Of a stretch of 7,144 nt of DNA, positions 1 through 5,709 are shown piece by piece. A program made the translations under genes and the position numbers. Within the stretch, counting starts at the first letter, position 1, and each line of letters begins with the position of its first letter. The notes below the pieces were generated by a model. That model was not told the origin of the DNA and ran no database searches. It saw only the letters and a list, made by a program, of their open reading frames with translations. Origin of the DNA: Clostridium sp. (GTDB lineage Bacteria > Bacillota > Clostridia > Clostridiales > Clostridiaceae); NCBI GenBank assembly GCA_018372555.1, contig JAHAIU010000146.1:1-7144 (forward strand), given 5' to 3'.

Positions 1-80
1 GTGTTGAAAATAATTAATATATGAAGTTATCTAAATAACTTATATTTAAATTAAAAGATCGATTCTTTCAATTTAGATAA

Positions 81-110
81 TTTACTAAAGAATTATTTTT
101 AATTTATAAT
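81..110 (+). promoter_or_regulatory. Probable promoter of the metallophosphoesterase gene
   Basis: A TTTACT -35-like hexamer (81-86) and a perfect TATAAT (105-110) are separated by 18 bp. Transcription would start near 117 and give a leader of about 100 nt. The rest of 1-215 is AT-rich with stops in all frames, and I see no gene in it. In DNA this AT-rich, -10 matches arise by chance, so confidence is moderate. Confidence 0.45.
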
Positions 111-215
111 GAGATAAAACTATAGATGTAGATTATTAATTAAAAATTATATTATTTTTAATAGATATATTTAAATAAAAGGTTTAATTGAGGTCATTTT
201 AATGGAGGTTATATA

Positions 216-1175
216 ATGAAAAAATTAAAGATAATTAGTATAGTTGGAATGATTTTTTTAGCGATAGTAGAAATTATATGGGCAAGTAAGCCAAGACTTA
301 TTTCTAAAAATATTAAGACGGTAACAGCTGAGTCAAATTCAGACCTTTCCTTTGCAGTCCTTGGAGATGTTCATGAAAATATTGAACACTTTCAAGAAAC
401 TATTAATGATTTATATAAAATAAATCCTAATATGGATGCTTTAATACTAAATGGTGATGTTGTAGATCAAGGTTTAGATGAACAATATAAGTCTGTAGAG
501 AAAACTTTAGAGAAAAATAAAGATTTATTACCTAAAACAATTATTAAGAATATAGGGAATCATGAGTTTTTTGATTATAATATAGAAACCAACTCGAAAG
601 AGCAAGTTCAAGGTTTTATAAATAGGTATTTAGATTTTGCTGGAGAGGAAAAGGTTTATCATGATAAGTGGATAAATAATTATCACTTTATATCATTAGG
701 ATCTGAAGATGGAAATTCTGAAACTATGAACTCAATAACAGCATTTATATCTAATGAGCAAATAGAATGGTTTAAAGATAAGTTAGCAGAAAAATACGAG
801 AAGGGTAAGCCTATATTTGTATTTTTACATCAACATTTAGATTTTGGAGATAGTTCATGGACTGGTGTACAGCAAAGTGAAGAAATAAAAGAAATATTAG
901 CCAATTATCCAGAAGTAGTGCTATTTTCATCTCATACACATAGAGATTTAACTAAAGATAGCGTTATTTTAAACAAGCCATTTACTGTAGTTCATACAGG
1001 AGCAGTTCATTATACTATTCTTCCTGATTCAGGTACTGAAGATGGATTTATACGAGATAGAAATTACATTAAAGGCGTTTATATTGAGGTTAATGGGAAT
1101 AATGTTACTATTAAGGGAAGAGATATAAAAGAAAAGGAATGGATATTTAGTACTGAAGTTTCAAGTAAAACATAA
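216..1175 (+). CDS. Exported/membrane-anchored calcineurin-like metallophosphoesterase
   Basis: A 319-residue protein of the calcineurin-like (binuclear metal) phosphoesterase superfamily. The metal-binding blocks occur in the usual order: D51-x-H53 (GDVH), NGD with D81, GNHE 114-117, a mid-domain histidine (H205 or H207 in FLHQH), and H240-T-H242. The last block is normally GHTH; here a serine replaces the glycine (SSHTH). Residues 5-23 form a hydrophobic stretch after MKKLK. This is either an uncleaved anchor or a Sec signal peptide, with possible cleavage near WAS (22-24) or TVTA (35-38). There is no lipobox cysteine. The enzyme should therefore act outside the membrane, hydrolysing a phosphomonoester or phosphodiester; the substrate cannot be read from the sequence. 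The start is supported by GGAGGT at 204-209. The gene is monocistronic and converges on a merR-type gene. Confidence 0.87.
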   Translation: MKKLKIISIVGMIFLAIVEIIWASKPRLISKNIKTVTAESNSDLSFAVLGDVHENIEHFQETINDLYKINPNMDALILNGDVVDQGLDEQYKSVEKTLEKNKDLLPKTIIKNIGNHEFFDYNIETNSKEQVQGFINRYLDFAGEEKVYHDKWINNYHFISLGSEDGNSETMNSITAFISNEQIEWFKDKLAEKYEKGKPIFVFLHQHLDFGDSSWTGVQQSEEIKEILANYPEVVLFSSHTHRDLTKDSVILNKPFTVVHTGAVHYTILPDSGTEDGFIRDRNYIKGVYIEVNGNNVTIKGRDIKEKEWIFSTEVSSKT

Positions 1176-1189
1176 AGTTTTCCCAAAAT

Positions 1190-1266
1190 ATAAAGCTTTC
1201 AAATAATATTGCTTAATTTAAAACAAAGTAAGTTTTAATTAAGATATATTAGTTTGGAAGCTTTAT
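1190..1266. terminator. Long palindrome between convergent genes, probable bidirectional terminator
   Basis: The outer arms 1190-1209 and 1246-1266 pair almost fully (ATAAAGCTTTC against GGAAGCTTTAT, then AAATAATAT against ATATTAGTTT). Inside them, CTTAATTTAAAAC (1212-1224) pairs with GTTTTAATTAAG (1232-1243) around a 7-nt loop. The result is a roughly 77-nt hairpin between two convergent stop codons (1175 and 1282), where a shared terminator is expected. The plus-strand exit is TTTATTTTAAT; the minus-strand exit is a weaker T-rich run. The stem is AT-rich and longer than a typical terminator. Confidence 0.6.
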
Positions 1267-1281
1267 TTTAATATATACAAT

Positions 1282-1662
1282 TTAATTAATAATTAAATTA
1301 TTTTCTGCTTTTAATAGTGTTTCCTCATATCGTTCTATTTTTGAGTTTAAGCGTTCTAAAGTTTTTTGAATTTCTAAAGTTTTCTCAAGTAGGATATCCC
1401 TTTGGTCAATTAGAATTTGCTTTCTAGCAGCAGTAGTTGAATCACCCTTTTGGAATAACTCAACATATTCTATTAAGGCTTCAACTTGAACTCCAGAATT
1501 ACGCATACATTTAGCATATTCAATCCATTTACAATCTTCTTCTGTATAATTTCTAATTCCACCAGGAGTACGATTAACAGCTGGAATTAATCCTATTCTT
1601 TCATAATATCTTAAGGTATCAGCTGAAATATTAAACATTTTACTTACTTCTGTTATAGTCAT
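1282..1662 (-). CDS. MerR-family transcriptional regulator, AdhR/YyaN-like
   Basis: A 126-residue MerR-type activator. The N-terminal winged helix-turn-helix is clear: MTITEVSKMF, then SADTLRYYERIGLIP (13-27) and R31-x-x-x-GIRNY (35-39), followed by EEDCKWIEYAKCMRNSG (41-57). The C-terminal part, about 75-120, is a long dimerising coiled coil rich in E, K and L (LLEKTLEIQKTLERL). There is no C-terminal Cys-rich metal loop, so it is not a MerR/CueR/ZntR-type metal sensor. The sequence pattern and length match the YyaN/AdhR group. Bacillus AdhR senses aldehydes through Cys52, and a cysteine lies at residue 52 here; a second is at 44. The start is backed by AGGGGGTG just upstream on the minus strand. 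No aldehyde-detoxification target gene is in the window. Family assignment is firm; the ligand is inferred. Confidence 0.92.
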   Translation of the reverse strand: MTITEVSKMFNISADTLRYYERIGLIPAVNRTPGGIRNYTEEDCKWIEYAKCMRNSGVQVEALIEYVELFQKGDSTTAARKQILIDQRDILLEKTLEIQKTLERLNSKIERYEETLLKAENNLIIN

Positions 1663-1704
1663 AAATTACACCCCCTATTTACATTGGTTCTTTCTTACAA
1701 ATAA

Positions 1705-1735
1705 AGAATACTACTTGTAGTTAACTTTAAGTCAA
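1705..1735 (-). promoter_or_regulatory. MerR-type promoter with 19-bp spacer and operator dyad
   Basis: On the minus strand, TTGACT (1735-1730) and TATTCT (1710-1705) are separated by 19 bp. That over-long spacer is the hallmark of promoters that MerR proteins activate by DNA distortion. The spacer carries a dyad centred on GTTAAC (1720-1725): CTTgtAGTTAACTttAAG at 1714-1731. This promoter reads only into the regulator gene, which indicates autoregulation. Confidence 0.68.
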
Positions 1736-1821
1736 TAGATATTTTAAAATTAATTTTAAGAGTAATTATGCCAAATTGAATAATTGAAAATAGAAAAAAT
1801 CTTATTAATTAATTTATTCAG

Positions 1822-1843
1822 GATATGTATAGGAATCCATATC
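1822..1843. repeat. Short inverted repeat upstream of the homoserine dehydrogenase promoter
   Basis: GATATG (1822-1827) and CATATC (1838-1843) form 6-bp arms around a 10-nt gap, ending 1 bp before the -35 element. It could be an operator, but no known repressor site is recognised. In AT-rich DNA a 6-bp dyad may be chance. Confidence 0.3.
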
Positions 1844-1844
1844 T

Positions 1845-1874
1845 TTGTGTGAACAACGTAAACTCTGATATAAT
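1845..1874 (+). promoter_or_regulatory. Extended -10 promoter for homoserine dehydrogenase
   Basis: TTGTGT (1845-1850) and TATAAT (1869-1874) are 18 bp apart. TG at 1866-1867 creates a TGnTATAAT extended -10. Transcription should start near 1881, leaving a leader of about 100 nt before the start codon. Confidence 0.6.
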
Positions 1875-1981
1875 TAACTTACTTAGAAGATTTTTTAGTT
1901 TGTTAAAAATAGCATTAGAAGAAAGAAAATTATATTGAGTTTGATTTAGAACTACTTTTATAGGATTAAGGGAGCAAAATT

Positions 1982-2992
1982 ATGGATATAGGGATAATTG
2001 GCTTTGGAGGCGTAAGTAAAGCTTTTATAAAGCTTTTATTAGATAAGGAAGATAGCTTAAAGAAAAGGGGCTTAGATATAAAAATAAAATATATAATTAA
2101 AAGTAATGGTGGAATTTATAATAAAGATGGAATAAATCTTAAGGAAATAGTGGATAAGAATTATAGCTTAGTAGAATCTGACTTTAAAGAAGATATAGAT
2201 ATACATAAAATAATAGAAAATAAAGATGTAGATACTTTAGTTGAACTTACAAGTACTAATATAGAAACTGGGGAGCCTGGATTAACTCATATTAGACTAG
2301 CCTTAGAAAATAATATAAATGTAGTTACAGGGAATAAGGGACCTATATTATTAGAGTATAAGAAGTTGAAATCTATAGCAGACAAAGGTGGACTAGCGCT
2401 TGGAATTGGATGTACCACAGGAGGAGCTCTACCTTCAATAAATGTAGGAAATTATGATATGGCTGGATCTGAAATAATTTCTATTGAAGGTGTACTAAAT
2501 GGAACTAGTAATTATATTTTATCAGAGATGTATGAAAGTGAAGTTGAATACATAGATGCATTAAATAAGGCAATTTCTCTAGGTATCGCAGAAGCTAATT
2601 ATAAGTTAGATGTAGAGGGGTATGATACAGCTTCTAAAATATTAATATTAGCTAATGTATTAATGAATGCTAATTTATCTCTTAAAGATATAAGTATTGA
2701 AGGAATAGATAAAGTAAAGAAAGAAGAGATTCTAGAAGAAAAAGCTAGAGGTAATAAGATTAAGTTGATTGGAAAAGTATATAATGAGAATAATAAAATC
2801 TCTGCATATGTAAGACCAGAAGTAATAACTAATGAACATTCACTGTATTCTGTGGATAATAAAAATAAAGGTGTGAATTATTCAACAGATACCTTAGGTG
2901 ATATTAGCATAATTGGAGGAGCTTCTGGAACTGTAAATGCAGCAGCTTCAATATTAAGAGATATAGTAAATATAAATAGAGGTATAAAATAA
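1982..2992 (+). CDS. hom: Homoserine dehydrogenase, short form without ACT domain
   Basis: Catalyses NAD(P)H-dependent reduction of aspartate-4-semialdehyde to homoserine, the branch point to threonine and methionine. The N-terminal Rossmann fold starts at once with GIIGFGGVSKA (4-14). The conserved segment NVVTGNKGP (113-121) supplies the usual nicotinamide/substrate lysine. The catalytic domain carries LNGTSNYIL (172-180) and AEANYKLDVEGYDTASK (203-219), with E203, D210, D215 and K219 at the expected family positions. At 336 residues it stops right after the catalytic core. Many bacterial enzymes are about 430 residues, with a C-terminal ACT domain for threonine feedback, and that domain is absent here. 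The start is supported by GGGAG at 1970-1974. No aspartokinase, threonine synthase or homoserine kinase is adjacent. The methionine-branch sulfhydrylase lies 1.2 kb downstream under separate control. Confidence 0.93.
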   Translation: MDIGIIGFGGVSKAFIKLLLDKEDSLKKRGLDIKIKYIIKSNGGIYNKDGINLKEIVDKNYSLVESDFKEDIDIHKIIENKDVDTLVELTSTNIETGEPGLTHIRLALENNINVVTGNKGPILLEYKKLKSIADKGGLALGIGCTTGGALPSINVGNYDMAGSEIISIEGVLNGTSNYILSEMYESEVEYIDALNKAISLGIAEANYKLDVEGYDTASKILILANVLMNANLSLKDISIEGIDKVKKEEILEEKARGNKIKLIGKVYNENNKISAYVRPEVITNEHSLYSVDNKNKGVNYSTDTLGDISIIGGASGTVNAAASILRDIVNINRGIK

Positions 2993-3030
2993 TAAATTAA
3001 TAAAAATGCTAAAAATAGTATTATTGTCAG

Positions 3031-3237
3031 CACCATATCCAATACCACACCTTTAAGCCATTATGAAAATCATAAATAGCCCAAGGTGGTATATTAGGAA
3101 ACTTAGGTTCTTTGAACCTTTAGTTGAGTTATGCAGAGAAACGTACAACCACCGTAGCCATCCACTACGGAATATTTGAATTTTAACTTGGACATATTAT
3201 CTAAGTAGAGGAATTCATTGGTAATGGATGAGGTGTG
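3031..3237 (+). ncRNA. Candidate structured RNA upstream of 5-formyl-THF cyclo-ligase, family not identified
   Basis: This 265-bp intergenic stretch is richer in GC than its neighbours, lacks an ORF and contains many complementary segments. Outer stem: CACACCT (3046-3052) with AGGTGTG (3231-3237). Next: CCATTA (3058-3063) with TAATGG (3222-3227), and TGAA (3064-3067) with TTCA (3214-3217). Inner stem: CCAAG (3081-3085) with CTTGG (3187-3191). Internal hairpins: AGGTTC/GAACCT (3105-3119, 3-nt loop) and CCGTAG/CTACGG (3152-3170). GGTGGT (3085-3090) can also reach ACCACC (3148-3153). The nested, closed shape fits a roughly 200-nt RNA or a long riboswitch-like leader. Its position before the cyclo-ligase recalls 6S RNA (ssrS-ygfA in Proteobacteria), but the multi-hairpin interior does not look like the 6S rod. 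No promoter or terminator is convincing, so the ends and strand are inferred from the downstream gene. Confidence 0.6.
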
Positions 3238-3246
3238 AATGATATA

Positions 3247-3252
3247 AAGGGG
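3247..3252 (+). promoter_or_regulatory. Ribosome binding site deciding between tandem ATG starts
   Basis: AAGGGG lies 5 nt before the first ATG (3258) and 8 nt before the second (3261). The spacing favours the second ATG, which would shorten the cyclo-ligase by one residue. The site begins only 9 nt after the closing stem of the candidate structured RNA. Confidence 0.55.
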
Positions 3253-3257
3253 CAAGA

Positions 3258-3836
3258 ATGATGAATAAAGAAGAAAAGAAAGATTTAAGAAAAATTATTT
3301 TAAACAAGAGAAATTCTATAGATAATAATACAAAAGAAGAGATGGATAGAGAGATATTTAATAAGCTAATTAATTTAGACTTATATAAGGAAGCTAAAAA
3401 TATTTTTATATATTTAAGCTTTGGAAGTGAGATAGATACTAAACCTATAATTGATAGAGCTTTAGAAGAGGGAAAAGAAGTTTACATACCTAAGGTTTAT
3501 AAAATTAATAAGGAAATGAGGGCTATAAGATTAAATACTTTTGAGGATTTAGAAAAAAACTCTATGGGGATATTAGAGCCTAAAGATGATTTTAATTTTA
3601 TTGCTAAGGAAAAGATAGATTTAATTATAGTTCCAGGGGCTGTTTTTGATTTTAAAGGTAATAGAATAGGATATGGTGGAGGATATTATGATAGATTTTT
3701 ATCTAATATTAAAGATAAAAGAAATAAGATTGTCCTAGCTTATAACTTACAAATTGTAGATAATATAGAAGCTGAGGAACACGATATTAAAGTGGATTAT
3801 ATTATAACAAATTCCAGAATTAATAAAATTTATTAA
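3258..3836 (+). CDS. 5-formyltetrahydrofolate cyclo-ligase (5,10-methenyl-THF synthetase)
   Basis: Converts 5-formyl-THF to 5,10-methenyl-THF using ATP, returning the stored folate form to one-carbon metabolism in the cytoplasm. The family signature is complete. The basic N-terminal segment KKDLRKIILNKRNSI (7-21) matches the usual RK-x5-R pattern. FGSEIDT (55-61) is the substrate-binding block. IIVPGAVFD (123-131) leads into GNRIGYGGGYYDRFL (134-148), the ATP/phosphate-binding glycine loop. The length of 192 residues is normal for the family (about 180-200). The equivalent genes are called ygfA/fau in E. coli and yqgN in Bacillus. It sits behind a candidate structured RNA and only 6 bp before the next promoter's -35, so it looks monocistronic, possibly with read-through into the S-box leader because no terminator is seen after its stop. 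Confidence 0.95.
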   Translation: MMNKEEKKDLRKIILNKRNSIDNNTKEEMDREIFNKLINLDLYKEAKNIFIYLSFGSEIDTKPIIDRALEEGKEVYIPKVYKINKEMRAIRLNTFEDLEKNSMGILEPKDDFNFIAKEKIDLIIVPGAVFDFKGNRIGYGGGYYDRFLSNIKDKRNKIVLAYNLQIVDNIEAEEHDIKVDYIITNSRINKIY

Positions 3837-3842
3837 AAATAG

Positions 3843-3870
3843 TTGTAATTGAAAAAAACTAGTGTATAAT
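3843..3870 (+). promoter_or_regulatory. Promoter of the S-box leader
   Basis: TTGTAA (3843-3848) and a perfect TATAAT (3865-3870) are 16 bp apart. Transcription would begin near 3877, just upstream of the riboswitch P1 stem at 3891. Confidence 0.68.
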
Positions 3871-3890
3871 ATGATTATAAATAAATAGAT

Positions 3891-4020
3891 AAAGACTTTA
3901 TTAAGAATGGTGGAGGGACTGGCCCTGTGAAACCTAGCAACCTACTAAATATAATTTAGTTATATTAGTGTGGTGCTAAATCCTGCAAGCTTATTTAAAT
4001 AGCTTGGTAAATGAGGTTTT
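3891..4020 (+). promoter_or_regulatory. SAM-I (S-box) riboswitch aptamer
   Basis: The conserved S-box core is easy to read: GGTGGAGGGACTGGCCC (3909-3925), TGAAACC then GCAACC (3937-3942), and GGTGCTAAATCCTGC (3972-3986), each close to the SAM-I consensus. The P3 hairpin runs from CTACTAA (3942-3948) to TTAGTG (about 3965-3970). P4 is CAAGCT (3986-3991) with AGCTTG (4001-4006). P1 is probably AAAGaCTT (3891-3898) with GAGGTTTT (4013-4020) and contains wobble pairs. SAM binding should stabilise P1 and let the downstream terminator form, switching off the sulfhydrylase gene when methionine/SAM is plentiful. This is the standard logic for transcriptional S-box leaders. Confidence 0.96.
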
Positions 4021-4057
4021 CATTATATTGTGGTATAGTGGATAGTTAGTAGTTAAG

Positions 4058-4087
4058 GTTGCTTCTTATATGGAAGTAACTTTTTTT
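4058..4087 (+). terminator. Riboswitch-controlled intrinsic terminator
   Basis: GTTGCTTC (4058-4065) pairs with GAAGTAAC (4073-4080), 8 bp with one G-T pair, around a 7-nt loop. Seven T residues follow at 4081-4087. It is the expression platform of the S-box leader. The region 4088-4196 up to the ribosome binding site is AT-rich, and I see no other element there. Confidence 0.9.
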
Positions 4088-4212
4088 ATTTTATTTAGTA
4101 AATAAGTAGATATATAAGTTTATGATAATTTTAAAGTTACTGATGTATAAGCATATTCATATATATCAACAATTTTTTATATTTTAATACAAAATTAAAA
4201 GGGGGCTTTATT

Positions 4213-5490
4213 ATGTCAAATAATTGGGAAAAGGGAACGATTTGTATTCAAGGTGGTTATTCACCAAAGGCTGGTGAACCTAGAGTATTACCAATATTTC
4301 AAACAGCAACTTATAAATATGATGATCCAGATCATCTAGCAAGTCTTTTCAATTTACAAGCAGAGGGACATTTATATAGTAGAATTTCTAATCCTACTGT
4401 AGCTGCTTTAGAAGAGAAGTTTGCTAAATTACAAGGTGGAGTTGGGGCTTTAGCTACATCATCAGGACAAGCAGCTGTATTATATGCAATTTTAAATATC
4501 TGTAAAGTTGGGGATCATATTATAACAGCATCTACTTTATATGGTGGAACTGTTAACTTATTCACAGTTAATTTAAAAAAGATGGGGATAGAAGTAAGCT
4601 TTGTTGATCCTGAAGCGAGTAAAGAAGAAATTTTAGCTCTTGCTAAGGAAAATACTAAGGCTGTTTATGGAGAAACTATAGGAAATCCAGGGTTAAATAT
4701 ATTAGATTTTGATAAATTTTCAGAAGTTGCCAAGGAATTAAAAGTTCCATTTTTAGTTGATAATACAGTAGGAACTCCATATCTATGCAATCCATTTGAA
4801 CATGGAGTTAATGTTGTAATTCATTCAACTACAAAATATGCTGATGGACACGCTCAAAGTGTAGGGGGAATAGTAGTAGATGGAGGAAACTTCGATTGGG
4901 CTAATGGGAATTTTAGTGAATTTACAGAACCAGATCCAAGTTACCATGGAATAAAATATGTTGAGACTTTTGGAAAGGCAGCTTATATAACTAAATTAAG
5001 AGTTACATTAGGTAGAGATTTAGGAGCATGCCAAAGTCCATTTAATGCTTACTTAACTAACTTAGGACTTGAAACTTTACATTTAAGAATGGAAAGACAT
5101 TCTCAAAATGCTTTAGATCTTGCAAAGTGGCTTGAAAAACATCCTAAAATAAAGTGGGTTAACTATCCTTATTTAGAAACTAGTCCAGAATATGATAGAG
5201 CTAAGAAATACCTAAAAGGTGGAGCAAGTGGATTATTAACCTTTGGAATAGATGGGGATATAGAAGCTGCTAAGAAATTTACTAAGGCTCTAAATTTAGT
5301 TGCTTTAGTAGTAACTTTAGGAGATGTGAGAAGCTGTCTTCTACATCCGGCAACAACTACTCACAGTCAATTGTCTGAAGAAGAACAAATTGCAAGTGGA
5401 GTAACTCCAGATTTAATGAGAGTATCTATAGGGATAGAAGATATTAATGATATAATTGCAGATTTTGAACAAGCACTAAGTGTAATTTAA
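4213..5490 (+). CDS. O-acetylhomoserine sulfhydrylase (PLP-dependent, Cys/Met metabolism family)
   Basis: Makes homocysteine from O-acetyl-L-homoserine and sulfide, the direct sulfhydrylation route to methionine. It is a cytoplasmic fold-type I PLP enzyme, usually tetrameric. The PLP lysine is K208 in HSTTKYADGH (204-213). Other landmarks are YSR (55-57), which contacts the cofactor phosphate of the neighbouring subunit; SSGQAA (83-88), the phosphate cup; Y110 stacking on the ring; LVDNT (181-185), whose D183 holds the pyridine nitrogen; and R403, the expected substrate carboxylate ligand. The length of 425 residues and the extra segment FDWANGNFSEFTEPDPSYHG (227-246) are typical of O-acetylhomoserine sulfhydrylases (metY/cysD/MET17 type) rather than the shorter cystathionine synthases. 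The start follows GGGGG (4201-4205). The S-box leader supports a methionine role. No metX/metA neighbour is present. Confidence 0.95.
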   Translation: MSNNWEKGTICIQGGYSPKAGEPRVLPIFQTATYKYDDPDHLASLFNLQAEGHLYSRISNPTVAALEEKFAKLQGGVGALATSSGQAAVLYAILNICKVGDHIITASTLYGGTVNLFTVNLKKMGIEVSFVDPEASKEEILALAKENTKAVYGETIGNPGLNILDFDKFSEVAKELKVPFLVDNTVGTPYLCNPFEHGVNVVIHSTTKYADGHAQSVGGIVVDGGNFDWANGNFSEFTEPDPSYHGIKYVETFGKAAYITKLRVTLGRDLGACQSPFNAYLTNLGLETLHLRMERHSQNALDLAKWLEKHPKIKWVNYPYLETSPEYDRAKKYLKGGASGLLTFGIDGDIEAAKKFTKALNLVALVVTLGDVRSCLLHPATTTHSQLSEEEQIASGVTPDLMRVSIGIEDINDIIADFEQALSVI

Positions 5491-5510
5491 TAAAATGCGA
5501 AGATAACAGC

Positions 5511-5709
5511 AAAGATAAATATAATATGCTCCATAATCTAATAGCTACAAAAAGAAGTTCTAGGCTCGCAAAAGTTACTAGAACAAGAGTTTTGGTAAAA
5601 CTCGCATACGCTCAGACAAACCAACAACTCTAAGGTCTAGTAGCTTTTACTTCGCCAAGAACTTCTAATTTTTCGCCATATGATTATTTCACATATTATA
5701 TTTATCTTT
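5511..5709. repeat. 199-bp imperfect palindrome with perfect 18-bp terminal inverted repeats
   Basis: The ends AAAGATAAATATAATATG (5511-5528) and their exact complement (5692-5709) bracket a nested series of pairings. These are ATAATC/GATTAT (5533-5538, 5682-5687), AGAAGTTCT/AGAACTTCT (5553-5561, 5658-5666), GGC/GCC (5563-5565, 5654-5656), AAAAGTTACTAGA with TCTAGTAGCTTTT (5570-5582, 5636-5648), and AGAGTT/AACTCT (5586-5591, 5626-5631). Local alternatives exist, such as GAGTTTT/AAAACTC (5587-5603). The element begins 21 bp after the sulfhydrylase stop. It encodes no protein. It resembles palindromic intergenic repeats that I believe recur in clostridial genomes, from memory only. It may be a non-autonomous mobile element or a large 3' end hairpin; no T-run follows immediately. 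Confidence 0.8.

Larger units (their letters stand above)
1663..1981. other. 319-bp divergent intergenic region between merR-type gene and homoserine dehydrogenase
   Basis: No gene is seen here. It holds the regulator's own promoter on the minus strand with an operator-like dyad (1705-1735), an AT-rich spacer (about 1740-1815), a short dyad (1822-1843), and the extended -10 promoter for homoserine dehydrogenase (1845-1874). About 100 nt of untranslated leader follow. No T-box, S-box or terminator is visible in that leader. Confidence 0.6.

Noticed and set aside
1..60. Possible 3' end of an upstream gene at the left edge
   Set aside because: All three forward frames hit stops within the first bases and no coding character is visible, so no partial gene can be supported.
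3031..3237. Assigning the structured stretch as 6S RNA, THF riboswitch, ZTP riboswitch or T-box
   Set aside because: Neighbour genes make these tempting, but the T-box AGGGTGG-type motif followed by a terminator, the ZTP core, the THF core and the 6S central-bubble rod are not visible. It is left unnamed.
4130..4172. Hairpin-like TGATGTATA...TATATATCA before the sulfhydrylase
   Set aside because: It is a low-complexity AT pairing with mismatches. The S-box terminator upstream already explains regulation.
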